This document shows, in pieces, positions 50,401 through 54,240 of a stretch of DNA of 64,000 nucleotides (its first letter is position 1; each line of letters starts with the position of its first letter). The stretch comes from Bimastos eiseni (taxonomy: Eukaryota > Annelida > Clitellata > Crassiclitellata > Lumbricidae), in NCBI GenBank assembly GCA_959347315.1, contig OY365807.1, forward strand, positions 59,829,384 through 59,893,383, in the 5' to 3' direction. The notes under the pieces were generated by a model. The model was not told the DNA's origin. It saw only the letters and a program-made list of their open reading frames with translations, and searched no databases. Position numbers and translations under genes: made by a program.

Positions 50401-53400
50401 TCCTTAATGTCCAACTTTCCGCTTCGTACATGGCCACTTGCCATACAAGGGTCCTCAGCAATCGGAGTTTTGTTGTTAACTGTATTCCATGATTTTTCCA
50501 AATCTTTTTGAGTCCTGTTGCTATGCCGTATCCTTTTGCTAAGCGTGATCTGATCTCTTTTCCATTGTCACCCTTCTCTGATATGAGTGAGCCAAGATAC
50601 AAGAAAGTATTTACTTCTTCAAGGGTGTGGTTATTGATTTGTATTTTGCACGGTGCTGATTCTGTTGCCATTACTTTTGTTTTTTCCATGTTTGTTAAAA
50701 GATTGTATTTCTTACCGGCTACGTTCAGTTGTTTATTTATGAAATCCTGGAGCTTTGCCTCAGAGCATGCAAGCAGGATGATTTCATCAGCGTATCGTAA
50801 GTTGGACACTCTCCTGCCGCCAATTCTGACTCCGTCTTCATATCCATCCAGTTCTTCTCTCATTACCATCTCTGCTAGGATGTTAAAAAGGTATGGTGAA
50901 AGACAGAAAGTACACAAGCCTGTGTCACTCCCCGTTTTACCCTGAACTCTTGAGATAATGTTCCAACCACTCTTAGGCCTACTCTGGCCTTTTGCTTGCA
51001 AAAAAGATTTTTTATTTTATTTACTATGTGTCCAGTTAATCCCATTTCCAGCATGGTCGTCCATACATCCTTTCATGCAAGTCTACAAAGCACATAAAGA
51101 GAGGTTGTTGGTGTTCTTTCATTTTTTGCATTATAATCCTCAAGTTGGTAATCTGGTCTCTTGTGCCTCTTTGTTCTCGAAAACCGGCTTGTACATCTGC
51201 AATCTCTGATTCTGTCTTCTATCTTATTCTTTCTAGTATTAATTTCAGTATTGCCTCACTGGCATGTAATACCAAGGCAATAGTTCTACGATTTGTGCAC
51301 GATTTGTGCATTTTCTGTTGTCGCCTTTTTTTGAATAGTAATAAAAGTAGAGTTTGTCCAATTCTCTGGCCATTGACTGGTCTCCCATGTTGCTATACAA
51401 ATTCTATGCATTTTTTTCTATCACTGTCTCTATTCCTGCCTTAAGCAGTTCCGCTGGTACATTGTCCGGCCCCACGGCTTGTTTTTGGCGAGATGGCCTA
51501 TGGCTCTTTCCACTTCTGACTTCAGTGGTGGAGGTTATTTCTCGAAGCTACTTTGCACGTTTATTGTTTCTTTATCATCGTATAGCTCTGCACAATATTC
51601 TCTCCATCTATCCGCTATTTCTTCCGGTGTGTTAACATATTGTCCATTTGACAGTTGTATAAACTGTGATCTTGGTAATGGAGAGGTAATTCGATTCAAA
51701 TATTTGGGTGACGCTGATGTAGTCACTCGGAGCATTCGCGATCGGATAGAGCTACACAAAACAATTTCAGGGACAAAGAGCACACCTGCTCAGTTCAAAA
51801 TTCAATTCCATGATCCATACTTCTTCAATTATCCATCTTTCAGTGGCGTCGTCGTCGCTACCATGGAGGCGCAGAGGCGCGTGCCTCCTCTGGGTTATTA
51901 TTTTATTTATTTAAATATTCATTCCATTGAAAATACCCTTAGCAACCCGGCATTGACAGCGTTACAGCAGAGACTGCTGACAGCTTGCTGTAATCATTCC
52001 GTGGTAGCAGAAGTTTTCAGCGCGATATTCGTTGCATAATTGCATTAGCGAATATTGTTGGCCTATGCATGATCTAGTCGGTGACTTACCGCTTTGAGTA
52101 GTACCAATTTTGCAAGATTATGACGGCATCGTCACCTATAAATTATTGTTACATTATTTTCTTTAAAAATCTTGGGATTAGGATTATTTAATAATGTTTT
52201 AATTTTAGTTTTAGTTATGATTGTTAGTCTTTAGTTTCAGTTACGATTGTTTCTTAATTATAGTTTTAGTTTTCGTTGTAGTTTCTATGTCTCAAATATA
52301 GTTTTAGTTAGTTTTAGTTTTGTCAAATAAAGTTTTAGTTTTAGATTGCTGATTTTAATTTAAGTAATCTAATTATAGTTTTGCTTAAGTATGCTAATTA
52401 ATTTAGTAACAATTTAAGCTATTGCAATAATTCTTTAATTCTAATTTAATTCTAATCGAACTTCAATGGTAGACCATAATTATTATGGTCTACCATTGAC
52501 ATTTGTTACACGTGAGGCCAAAGACTAGAGAAACGAAAATTTCAACATTTCTGAATTAATTAAGTGAGCTTTTTGCAGTAAGTACCATACATTTTTGCTA
52601 AATAAAAAATATAGGATTCGAATTCGCGGTAAACGGTAACAGGAAGTAGACACATCTCATTCTCCTCGTGTGTCTTAGAAGAGGTACTGTATGACACGTC
52701 ACATCATTTGCAGAATTATATACAAATCATGCAAACGACTAATATGCGCCTAAGCAAGGATCATTTTCAAGCAGAAATATTTGTCTTAATCCGGCTAAAT
52801 ATCGTTTTGTTTTCGTTGCATCTATTTTCGTTTCGTTATAGTTTTAGTTGCCGCAAATTTCGTGTTTGTTTTAGTTTTCGCCGACGCCAAAATTTAGTTA
52901 TCCTTTTAGTTATCGTTTACGAAAACGTTTAAATTTCGTTAATTGTCATTTTCGTTTTCGTTAACGAAAACTACACTATTAGGGAGGAGATACGGTAGTC
53001 TCTCTGCTTCCCCAATCATATCCAATCTGCTTCCTCTGGCTTCTAGTCCTAGCGACGCCACTGCTATCTTTCGTGGGCCATTTATATTTTTAGAGATTTT
53101 GCCAGTAAAGCCAATGCATATGAGATGGTTGAATGGGAAAGTTCTATTTTGCCAGAAGTGTTTAGAGTAAGGAATAACAGGCATTTGATCAGATGGTTCA
53201 ATGGAGACGTTACATTTCACCAGAACATCGTCTGCAATTGTAACTTTTTCACTAAAGAACGTTTAGAGAGAGCAGAACAGAGTGACATCGATTTTGATAA
53301 AATGAACGTCGTTTTAGTTTTAGCGCAGAATTCTTCACGTCCTAAAGTTGCTACAAAGAACCCTGAAGTGAAAGAGAGATCGTCAGTTAGGAGCAGCGAT

Positions 53401-53488
53401 TCACATGCGTCGCCGCTCAATGACATGCGAACTCACAGGCGTGCCAGTTCATCCCCACTCAGACCTGGGGGTCAATTGAAGAATACAG
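18415..53488 (+). CDS. RAPGEF2/6: RAPGEF2/RAPGEF6 (PDZ-GEF) orthologue, 28 coding exons, 3' end not resolved
   Basis: The product is a guanine-nucleotide exchange factor that loads GTP onto Rap1/Rap2 at membranes and junctions. Twenty-eight exons join in consistent phase into about 1,410 codons. Domains by residue: first cNMP-like fold about 18-130 ([17 protein letters not shown]); acidic linker about 130-250; second cNMP-like fold about 283-386 ([16 protein letters not shown]); RasGEF-N about 410-510 ([17 protein letters not shown]); PDZ about 540-615 ([16 protein letters not shown]); RA about 735-820 ([20 protein letters not shown]); CDC25 catalytic about 845-1055 ([15 protein letters not shown] and [16 protein letters not shown]); then a Ser/Pro-rich tail. 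It resembles human RAPGEF2 and RAPGEF6 about equally, as a single invertebrate gene would. The last exon and C-terminal PDZ ligand were not found. Introns carry LINEs, hAT elements and splice-site-like minisatellites. Confidence 0.93.
18541..18620 (+). repeat. Duplicated 3' splice site and exon start of RAPGEF exon 2
   Basis: The phrase gtctgttgcaggacacagat at 18545 is repeated as gtctgttgcaggacatagat 45 nt downstream. Also, ctttgtcctcataaggc occurs both in the intron (about 18524) and in the exon (about 18624). This is a local tandem duplication spanning the exon boundary. Confidence 0.75.
18600..18727 (+). CDS. RAPGEF2/6: RAPGEF exon 2, first cNMP-like domain
   Basis: The exon reads [20 protein letters not shown], then [20 protein letters not shown], ending in phase 2 at CG|gtgagt. 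The acceptor gttgcag at 18599 has a near copy at 18554. Use of the upstream copy would add 15 codons in frame without a stop. Confidence 0.9.
18870..20620 (-). mobile_element. LINE fragment (L2/CR1-like) with reverse transcriptase, broken
   Basis: Minus-strand frames contain [14 protein letters not shown], the YADD active-site motif. Further frames read [48 protein letters not shown] and [18 protein letters not shown], in the order expected of an L2/CR1-type reverse transcriptase. They sit in several frames with stops, so the copy is dead. The 3' end carries a gtgcctct/agaggcac hairpin and a short microsatellite tail. Confidence 0.88.
20840..20923 (+). CDS. RAPGEF2/6: RAPGEF exon 3, first cNMP-like domain
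   Basis: The exon contains [20 protein letters not shown] and matches the human [12 protein letters not shown] core. It is 84 nt, phase 2 at both ends, with acceptor ttttctgtcag. Confidence 0.93.
20930..21290. other. RAPGEF intron, no gene seen
   Basis: It contains tctgtctgtc simple repeats and unique AT-rich sequence. No feature is supported. Confidence 0.5.
21300..21790 (+). repeat. Tandem duplication, about 366-bp period
   Basis: The phrase gggttcaccaacccctc, then gtcccaggtgttccc and aacggcgaaggttt, occurs at about 21321 and again at about 21686. These look like two diverged copies of one unit. Confidence 0.7.
22215..22740 (+). repeat. Tandem duplication, about 239-bp period, with CCAAT motifs
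   Basis: The unit includes cgtatatccaaac, gacgcatacgcacgcatac, gcccaaccaatca and cgctcagccattggcgg, and then ggctaagtgtttaca. Copies start near 22250 and 22490. Each has a forward and an inverted CCAAT about 35 bp apart. It lies in the large intron after RAPGEF exon 3. ORFs on either strand are repeat shadows. Confidence 0.75.
22741..22916 (+). repeat. Short tandem duplication with an inverted repeat
   Basis: The units catacgaggttatg, gaatattgatccacggcc and cgtaaaattggcga occur twice about 99 bp apart. The first unit contains the perfect inverted repeat acgaggtt-atg-aacctcgt. Confidence 0.7.
23165..23315 (+). repeat. Minisatellite of ctccgcccattct units
   Basis: About seven units of roughly 21-24 bp repeat tggctccgcccattct. 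Each contains a GC-box-like CCGCCC. ORFs on both strands are artefacts. Confidence 0.85.
23880..24085 (+). repeat. GGA/GAA-rich low-complexity tract
   Basis: A purine-rich plus strand (aggaggaagaggaggag) forms a long polypurine run just upstream of exon 4. The Leu/Pro-rich minus ORFs are artefacts. Confidence 0.9.
24229..24310 (+). CDS. RAPGEF2/6: RAPGEF exon 4, first cNMP-like domain end
   Basis: The exon reads [20 protein letters not shown], then EPSEMIV, matching human [15 protein letters not shown]. It is 82 nt, with acceptor cttttgctag and donor ATCGTG|gtcagt. Confidence 0.92.
24522..24707 (+). CDS. RAPGEF2/6: RAPGEF exon 5, acidic linker
   Basis: The 186-nt exon begins [17 protein letters not shown], contains a Glu run ([13 protein letters not shown]) and ends YSDSSLFDQ. 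It continues EPSEMIV directly into IDY, as in the human protein. It is phase 0 at both ends. Confidence 0.88.
24998..26547 (+). mobile_element. hAT element with TTF-type transposase remnant, TSD GTTAGAAA
   Basis: The left end CAGTGGTGTAACCA and right end TGGTTACGCCACTG are inverted repeats. Perfect 8-bp flanks GTTAGAAA lie at 24990-24997 and 26548-26555. Inside, frames read [15 protein letters not shown] (about 26188) and [20 protein letters not shown] (about 26277). This is the pattern of the N-terminal TTF zinc finger of hAT transposases, interrupted by a stop and truncated. It sits in the RAPGEF intron between exons 5 and 6. Confidence 0.92.
26775..27000 (+). repeat. Acceptor-like minisatellite (ccccttcttagattttgaga)
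   Basis: About nine 23-24 bp units each contain a pyrimidine run followed by TTCTTAG, resembling a 3' splice site. The array ends about 50 bp before the acceptor of RAPGEF exon 6. Confidence 0.85.
27048..27257 (+). CDS. RAPGEF2/6: RAPGEF exon 6, Ser-rich/acidic linker
   Basis: The 210-nt exon contains [17 protein letters not shown] and [15 protein letters not shown]. It corresponds to the human SDSGSSSLSDIYQA and TAVDSEDDDDEED segments. It is phase 0 at both ends. The acceptor gttgttcag follows an acceptor-like minisatellite. Confidence 0.88.
27665..27769 (+). CDS. RAPGEF2/6: RAPGEF exon 7
   Basis: The 35-codon exon reads [20 protein letters not shown], then [15 protein letters not shown]. 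It matches human [20 protein letters not shown]. It is phase 0, with donor CCT|gtaagt. Confidence 0.92.
27770..28469. other. RAPGEF intron 7, no feature supported
   Basis: The sequence is of mixed composition. The phrase ggggttgattgacagttgtg at about 27874 recurs loosely at about 28288 (cgttgattgacagctgttgt), hinting at an old duplication. The small ORFs are not supported. Confidence 0.4.
28470..28660 (+). CDS. RAPGEF2/6: RAPGEF exon 8, second cNMP-like domain
   Basis: The exon contains [20 protein letters not shown], nearly identical in pattern to human [17 protein letters not shown]. It is 191 nt, ending in phase 2 at GAAAG|gtcttt. Confidence 0.95.
28661..29250. other. RAPGEF intron 8, nothing recognised
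   Basis: This is unique AT-rich intron sequence without recognisable repeats or ORFs of interest. Confidence 0.5.
29251..29371 (+). CDS. RAPGEF2/6: RAPGEF exon 9, second cNMP-like domain end
   Basis: The exon reads [20 protein letters not shown], then [20 protein letters not shown], matching human DDCQFVCIAQQDYCRILNQ. The phosphate-binding cassette (FGE...R.A) of true cAMP sensors is not present here, as in other PDZ-GEFs. Confidence 0.95.
29549..29830 (+). mobile_element. tRNA-derived SINE
   Basis: The head reads tagagtagtggtgaacacac (box A-like). About 30 bp on comes gagtttgagacccgaatccc (box B-like). A unique body of about 150 bp and an (ATT)n tail at about 29808-29830 follow. This is the classic layout of a Pol III tRNA-SINE. 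Confidence 0.75.
29999..30097 (+). CDS. RAPGEF2/6: RAPGEF exon 10, linker to RasGEF-N
   Basis: The 33-codon exon reads [20 protein letters not shown], then [13 protein letters not shown]. It corresponds to human [20 protein letters not shown] and GHIVIK. It is phase 0 at both ends; the acceptor is ttccttaag. Confidence 0.88.
30300..31125 (-). mobile_element. LINE reverse transcriptase C-terminal fragment
   Basis: Minus-strand ORF 31112-30639 reads [40 protein letters not shown] and [16 protein letters not shown]. This is the usual C-terminal segment of CR1/Jockey-group LINE proteins. Only this end is present. The AT-rich stretch to 30300 is probably its 3' UTR. Confidence 0.8.
31340..31910 (-). 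mobile_element. Second LINE 3' fragment, related to the previous one
   Basis: On the minus strand near 31525-31690 a frame reads [20 protein letters not shown], then [13 protein letters not shown], preceded by [11 protein letters not shown]. This again is the C-terminus of a CR1-like ORF2. The 3' tail gggaccatatagatcccgct resembles that near 17640. Confidence 0.72.
32093..32257 (+). CDS. RAPGEF2/6: RAPGEF exon 11, RasGEF-N domain
   Basis: The exon reads [20 protein letters not shown], then [20 protein letters not shown]. It matches the diagnostic human [16 protein letters not shown]. It is 165 nt, phase 0, with acceptor ttgatttgtag. Confidence 0.96.
32630..32890. other. RAPGEF intron 11, AT-rich
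   Basis: It contains attatcatcattatacacca simple repeats and ccattatatagatgttt, a possible LINE tail. No gene is seen. Confidence 0.35.
32902..33009 (+). CDS. RAPGEF2/6: RAPGEF exon 12, RasGEF-N domain end
   Basis: The 36-codon exon reads [20 protein letters not shown], then [11 protein letters not shown], matching human VVLLWVNNHFNDFEGDP. It is phase 0, with donor CTG|gtaata. Confidence 0.95.
33141..34014. mobile_element. TIR element with ggacaaaagccccc repeats
   Basis: The left end has two or three copies of ggacaaaagcccccgg. The right end has the inverse, gggaggcttttgtcc, repeated about three times. The interior contains a roughly 140-bp tandem duplication (agtcagtgacacgcgataat, about 33510 and 33640). 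No transposase was seen. The right end abuts the acceptor-like minisatellite. Confidence 0.65.
34013..34579 (+). repeat. 24-bp minisatellite repeating the exon 13 acceptor
   Basis: About two dozen units of TTGTTATTATTGTCTTTAG followed by AGCAT lead directly into the real splice site TTATTATTGTCCTTAG|AGCATG. Variants use gtggttag. Each unit therefore carries a full acceptor-like sequence plus the first five exon bases. Read in the exon frame, each unit ends in TAG. The long Leu/Glu/His ORFs across the array are artefacts. Confidence 0.95.
34580..34783 (+). CDS. RAPGEF2/6: RAPGEF exon 13, PDZ domain N-terminal half
   Basis: The 68-codon exon contains [20 protein letters not shown] and [20 protein letters not shown], ending [11 protein letters not shown]. 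It matches human GGSEKGFGIFVDSV and AGLKRGDQ. The acceptor TTATTGTCCTTAG|AGCATG is the last of a series of near-identical sites in the minisatellite immediately upstream. The donor CAG|gtgagt runs straight into another minisatellite. Confidence 0.95.
34788..35345 (+). repeat. Minisatellite of agagcatgaccaac units just after exon 13 donor
   Basis: Irregular units of about 14-18 bp (agagcatggccaacag, agcatgatcgcctgagc) begin within about 10 bp of the donor CAG|gtgagt. The unit core agagcatg-ccagc resembles the start of exon 13 (AGCATGAACCAGCC). Polypeptide frames are artefacts. Confidence 0.92.
35463..35500 (+). repeat. (GAT)n microsatellite
   Basis: About twelve perfect gat units. Confidence 0.95.
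35640..36062 (+). repeat. Minisatellite ggtggtctgtggggttgggg
   Basis: G-rich units of about 22-36 bp repeat gtctgtatggtggtggt and ctgtggggttgggggt. The array is interrupted by the small hAT element at 35674-35815. Confidence 0.92.
35674..35815. mobile_element. 142-bp hAT-type MITE, TSD GTCTGTAT
   Basis: The left end TAGGGCAGTACCGA and the inverse of the right end, AAGGGCTGCACCGA, are imperfect inverted repeats. Identical 8-bp GTCTGTAT flanks lie at 35666-35673 and 35816-35823. The uninterrupted site ggggttgtctgtagggtggt exists in the neighbouring minisatellite unit. The interior has aatattcgg/ccgaatac repeats. Confidence 0.9.
36216..36324 (+). CDS. RAPGEF2/6: RAPGEF exon 14, PDZ domain C-terminal half
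   Basis: The exon reads [20 protein letters not shown], then [16 protein letters not shown], matching human ILEVNGQNFENI and NNTHLSITVKTNLF. It is 109 nt, phase 1 out, with donor CTCG|gtaaga. Confidence 0.95.
36634..36871 (+). CDS. RAPGEF2/6: RAPGEF exon 15, linker
   Basis: The exon continues [20 protein letters not shown] and ends [20 protein letters not shown] plus MNR. It parallels human FKELLTRL and GGRNKLKKILDKTRISILP. Its donor ATGAACAG|gtgagagg is the first of a tandem series of AACAG|gtgag sites. Confidence 0.9.
36868..37525 (+). repeat. 34-bp minisatellite repeating the exon 15 donor
   Basis: About nineteen units of gtgagaggaagagaggcatc followed by agtcaattaaacag start exactly at the donor of exon 15. 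Each unit recreates AACAG|gtgag, equivalent to the real ATGAACAG|gtgagagg. Some units read gtgagtag or agatgagt and have lost or altered the site. Use of any downstream copy would put an immediate TGA in frame. Confidence 0.95.
37648..37852 (+). CDS. RAPGEF2/6: RAPGEF exon 16, linker and start of RA domain
   Basis: The exon contains [38 protein letters not shown] and [20 protein letters not shown]. It matches human GTLSSSNPDLLQ and [20 protein letters not shown]. It is 205 nt and ends in phase 0. Confidence 0.93.
38493..38560 (+). CDS. RAPGEF2/6: RAPGEF exon 17, RA domain
   Basis: The exon reads [20 protein letters not shown] plus AS, matching human DTTAKEVVIQAIREFAVT. It is 68 nt, phase 2 out, with acceptor ttcttgatccag. 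Confidence 0.93.
38570..39160. other. RAPGEF intron 17, nothing firmly recognised
   Basis: This is unique sequence; no coding or repeat signal stands out. Confidence 0.45.
39162..39269 (+). CDS. RAPGEF2/6: RAPGEF exon 18, RA domain
   Basis: The exon reads [20 protein letters not shown], then [15 protein letters not shown]. It matches human [20 protein letters not shown]. It is 108 nt, phase 2 at both ends. Confidence 0.96.
39340..40060. other. RAPGEF intron 18, first part
   Basis: No gene is recognised. The stretch just upstream of the ORF remnant at 40081 could be part of a retroelement, but no LTR pair was found. Confidence 0.35.
40081..40470 (+). pseudogene. Broken ORF, possibly retroelement gag-like
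   Basis: From the ATG at 40081 the frame reads [40 protein letters not shown], then a TAG. It resumes in the same frame with [16 protein letters not shown], a TGA, then [16 protein letters not shown]. The long shared frame with a few stops suggests a decayed ORF. I cannot name it; the N-terminal style resembles retroelement gag proteins. Confidence 0.35.
40585..40645 (+). repeat. CAT/CAC triplet microsatellite
   Basis: Runs of catcat, cacc and cgtc triplets lie about 100 bp upstream of exon 19. Confidence 0.9.
40678..41169 (+). repeat. 32-bp direct repeat flanking RAPGEF exon 19
   Basis: The phrase catcacaagtagatcattgcc occurs at 40680-40701 and again at about 41141-41162, with matching flanks, in the introns before and after exon 19. 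Only one mismatch is seen over 32 bp. Confidence 0.85.
40724..40958 (+). CDS. RAPGEF2/6: RAPGEF exon 19, start of CDC25 catalytic domain
   Basis: The exon contains [40 protein letters not shown] and [10 protein letters not shown]. It matches human [20 protein letters not shown]. It is 235 nt and ends in phase 0. Confidence 0.96.
41241..41340 (+). CDS. RAPGEF2/6: RAPGEF exon 20, catalytic domain
   Basis: The exon reads [20 protein letters not shown], then [13 protein letters not shown], matching human QETFWVASEILRETN and MKIIKHFIKIA. It is phase 1 out at GCAA|gtcagt. Confidence 0.95.
41445..42290 (-). mobile_element. LINE (L2/CR1-like) reverse transcriptase fragment
   Basis: Minus-strand frames read [20 protein letters not shown], then [39 protein letters not shown] and [17 protein letters not shown]. 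They occur in the usual order for the thumb and C-terminus of a Jockey-superfamily reverse transcriptase. Frameshifts separate them. The catalytic region is missing. Confidence 0.85.
42451..42578 (+). CDS. RAPGEF2/6: RAPGEF exon 21, catalytic domain
   Basis: The exon reads [20 protein letters not shown], then [18 protein letters not shown]. It carries the family-defining NFNSxFAIISGL motif. It is 128 nt and ends in phase 0. Confidence 0.96.
42640..42960. other. RAPGEF intron 21, no feature
   Basis: This is unique intron DNA with no recognised repeat. Confidence 0.5.
42968..43051 (+). CDS. RAPGEF2/6: RAPGEF exon 22, catalytic domain
   Basis: The 28-codon exon reads [20 protein letters not shown] plus SESSHPPL, matching human DLFDPSRNMAKYRNVLNS. 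It is phase 0. Confidence 0.95.
43501..43647 (+). CDS. RAPGEF2/6: RAPGEF exon 23, catalytic domain end
   Basis: The exon reads [20 protein letters not shown], then [20 protein letters not shown]. It holds the conserved PLFPVIKKDLTFLHEGN region of RasGEFs. It is 147 nt, phase 0. Confidence 0.96.
43709..44552. mobile_element. 844-bp TIR element with TA target duplication
   Basis: The left end GGGGCCGTTCGCATATTATA and the right end, inverse GGGGCCGTTCACATATTATA, match at 19 of 20 positions. Both are flanked by TA (43707-43708 and 44553-44554). Two internal G-rich blocks (gtgcgggggggggtag, about 43785, and tggggtggggtaggtag, about 44420) are present. No transposase was seen. The TA flanks suggest a Tc1/mariner or similar superfamily. 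Confidence 0.85.
44935..45375 (-). mobile_element. LINE 3' end (L2-like)
   Basis: The minus-strand ORF reads [37 protein letters not shown] and [20 protein letters not shown]. This is the C-terminal signature of L2/Rex-type LINEs. The element ends with gtgctatataaatta and an ATGA-type tail at about 44920-44960. It stops a few bases before RAPGEF exon 24. Confidence 0.88.
45380..45575 (+). CDS. RAPGEF2/6: RAPGEF exon 24, post-catalytic region
   Basis: The exon contains [20 protein letters not shown] and ends [10 protein letters not shown]. It matches human AKKLYEDAQMARKVKQYLS and LSLQCEPA. The donor ATCAG|gtcagg is phase 1, and a 51-bp minisatellite begins about 20 bp further on. Confidence 0.93.
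45596..46835 (+). repeat. 51-bp minisatellite with a 152-bp higher-order repeat
   Basis: About 24 units of gcttcaaggctgttataggg plus agggacgtgacactagtgca and gctgaaacgat follow exon 24. From about 46331 a block of three units (51+51+50 = 152 bp) is repeated about three times (starts near 46331, 46483 and 46635). Because 51 is a multiple of three, long ORFs open on both strands; these are artefacts. A stray unit lies near 47025. Confidence 0.95.
47214..48035. mobile_element. hAT-like element with gtctcgagac subterminal repeats
   Basis: The left end is CAGGAATGTAGTCTCGAGAC and the right end ...CGTGCCCAACACTG. The flanks CTCACCAC and CTCACCGG match at six of eight bases. Dense ggtcttggtctcgag repeats at both ends relate it to elements C and D. 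It lies between RAPGEF exons 24 and 25. No transposase was found. Confidence 0.75.
48138..48230 (+). CDS. RAPGEF2/6: RAPGEF exon 25, tail
   Basis: The 93-nt exon is phase 1 at both ends, with acceptor gattcttttcag and donor TTTG|gtaatt. The peptide reads [18 protein letters not shown] and ends NLGPKFG. Joined to [11 protein letters not shown] of the next exon, it parallels human LPPFGINSPQALKKIL. Confidence 0.68.
48240..48660. other. RAPGEF intron 25, imperfect repeats
   Basis: Phrases such as agtaggtgtcatgaggagat, agtaagtgttgtcaagagat and tagttctcatgatgatgtgg recur at about 60-110 bp spacing. This suggests an old tandem duplication. No gene is seen. Confidence 0.4.
48666..48923 (+). CDS. 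RAPGEF2/6: RAPGEF exon 26, tail
   Basis: The exon begins [20 protein letters not shown] and is then Ser/Thr-rich ([20 protein letters not shown]). It ends RRSSVVKG. It is 258 nt, phase 1 at both ends. Confidence 0.85.
49334..49696 (+). CDS. RAPGEF2/6: RAPGEF exon 27, Ser-rich tail
   Basis: The 121-codon exon contains [20 protein letters not shown] and [20 protein letters not shown]. It resembles the low-complexity human tail (SDSGHSEISSRSS) in composition. The acceptor follows a GT tract (tgcatgtgtgtag). The donor is CCTG|gtgagc, phase 1. Confidence 0.85.
49740..50090. other. RAPGEF intron 27, short duplications
   Basis: The phrase ttttccattaagccatgtt at about 49747 recurs as cttctccattaagccatctt at about 49806. 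The rest is unremarkable. Confidence 0.45.
50095..51795 (-). mobile_element. RTE-like LINE fragment ending in telomere-like repeats
   Basis: The 230-codon minus ORF (51001-50309) contains [40 protein letters not shown] and [17 protein letters not shown], ending [20 protein letters not shown]. Beyond a frameshift comes [20 protein letters not shown]; upstream is [20 protein letters not shown]. This is the endonuclease-reverse transcriptase family of non-LTR elements. The normally invariant YADD is YADE here. The 3' end carries ctagggttagggttagggtt. Confidence 0.88.
51841..53063. mobile_element. hAT-like element G, TSD C(C/T)ATCTTT
   Basis: The left end CAGTGGCGTCGTCGTCGCTA and right end TAGCGACGCCACTG are inverted repeats. 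The flanks CCATCTTT (51833-51840) and CTATCTTT (53064-53071) agree at seven of eight bases. It appears to contain a second repeat at about 52150-52978, rich in gttttagttttcg and ending gttttcgttaacgaaaacta. A perfect palindrome (52464-52498) lies inside. Confidence 0.8.
52464..52498. repeat. Perfect palindrome, 17-bp arms, 1-nt centre
   Basis: The arm CAATGGTAGACCATAAT is followed by one T and its exact reverse complement. It lies within the AT-rich interior of element G. Confidence 0.97.
53085..53323 (+). other. Open protein-like segment upstream of RAPGEF exon 28
   Basis: After an acceptor-like tatatttttag, a frame reads [20 protein letters not shown], then [20 protein letters not shown]. 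It stays open into exon 28 in the same frame. I do not recognise it. It may be an alternative exon, a transposon ORF or chance. Confidence 0.3.
53324..53488 (+). CDS. RAPGEF2/6: RAPGEF exon 28, tail (last exon found)
   Basis: The 55-codon exon, phase 1 at both ends, contains [20 protein letters not shown] and [17 protein letters not shown]. The acceptor is gttttagttttag and the donor AATACAG|gtgagc. Composition and phase fit the tail, but there is no strong human match. The ORF stays open about 230 nt upstream of the acceptor, so an extended exon is possible. Confidence 0.65.
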
Positions 53489-54240
53489 GTGAGCTGCTTC
53501 ATGAGTACCTGAGCTGCTGCCTCTTTTCGTAAGGGAATGCATACGACTGTCTGTCCAGAAATAACATGACCTGATAGAGTAGGATATTGGGATCGGATAT
53601 AAACGTGACTTGACTGATGGTGATTAGGTTGTTTAATGTTTATCCTGTTATTCTACTCTGTTCTGTAATCATTAATTTTGTCTCTCAATTTTCAATGATA
53701 TCACTTGTGAAACTATTTTTAAAAGGAAGGATTGAAGTAGTGGGTAATTATACGTTCTGGTGCATGTGTATTTGGACCTGTTACGTGACCTCCTGTGACG
53801 TCATCCATTGTCTCAGGCTGAACCCTAGCCCCGCCCATCTGTCAATCATCCATTGTTATGTGGGCACACTTGACCTTTGTACACGTGATCTAACCCTGTC
53901 AACAACCTGTCAATCATCCATTATTATCTTGGGGCACGCTGCACTTTGCACTGGGCATCCGACGCCTTATTAGTAACCTTTGTGTACTGCATCTGTCAAC
54001 ATGGCAAATCACCCATTGTTCTCCCAGCACAGGCGATCTTTGTACTCTGCTTATCTCAATGACCTTTTGCCCAAGCTATAGTAGTGGTCGTACTAATCGT
54101 TCCGGTTCCAACTTGACATGAGTATGACACATGTATTATTTTTACCCATAACTGCACGTGATCTAACCCTAGACTGGCGGCGGCGACCATACCATTAGGC
54201 AAGGGGTCTGCGGTAACCACAAATTTTCAGTCTTTTGATC
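53489..54240. other. RAPGEF intron/downstream region, short imperfect repeats
   Basis: Phrases around ctgtcaatcatccattgtta and ctgtcaatcatccattatta recur between 53850 and 53930. No exon is recognised. Confidence 0.4.

Noticed and set aside
50508..50945. 145-codon plus-strand ORF.
   Set aside because: It is antisense to the LINE reverse-transcriptase ORF and has no coding features of its own.
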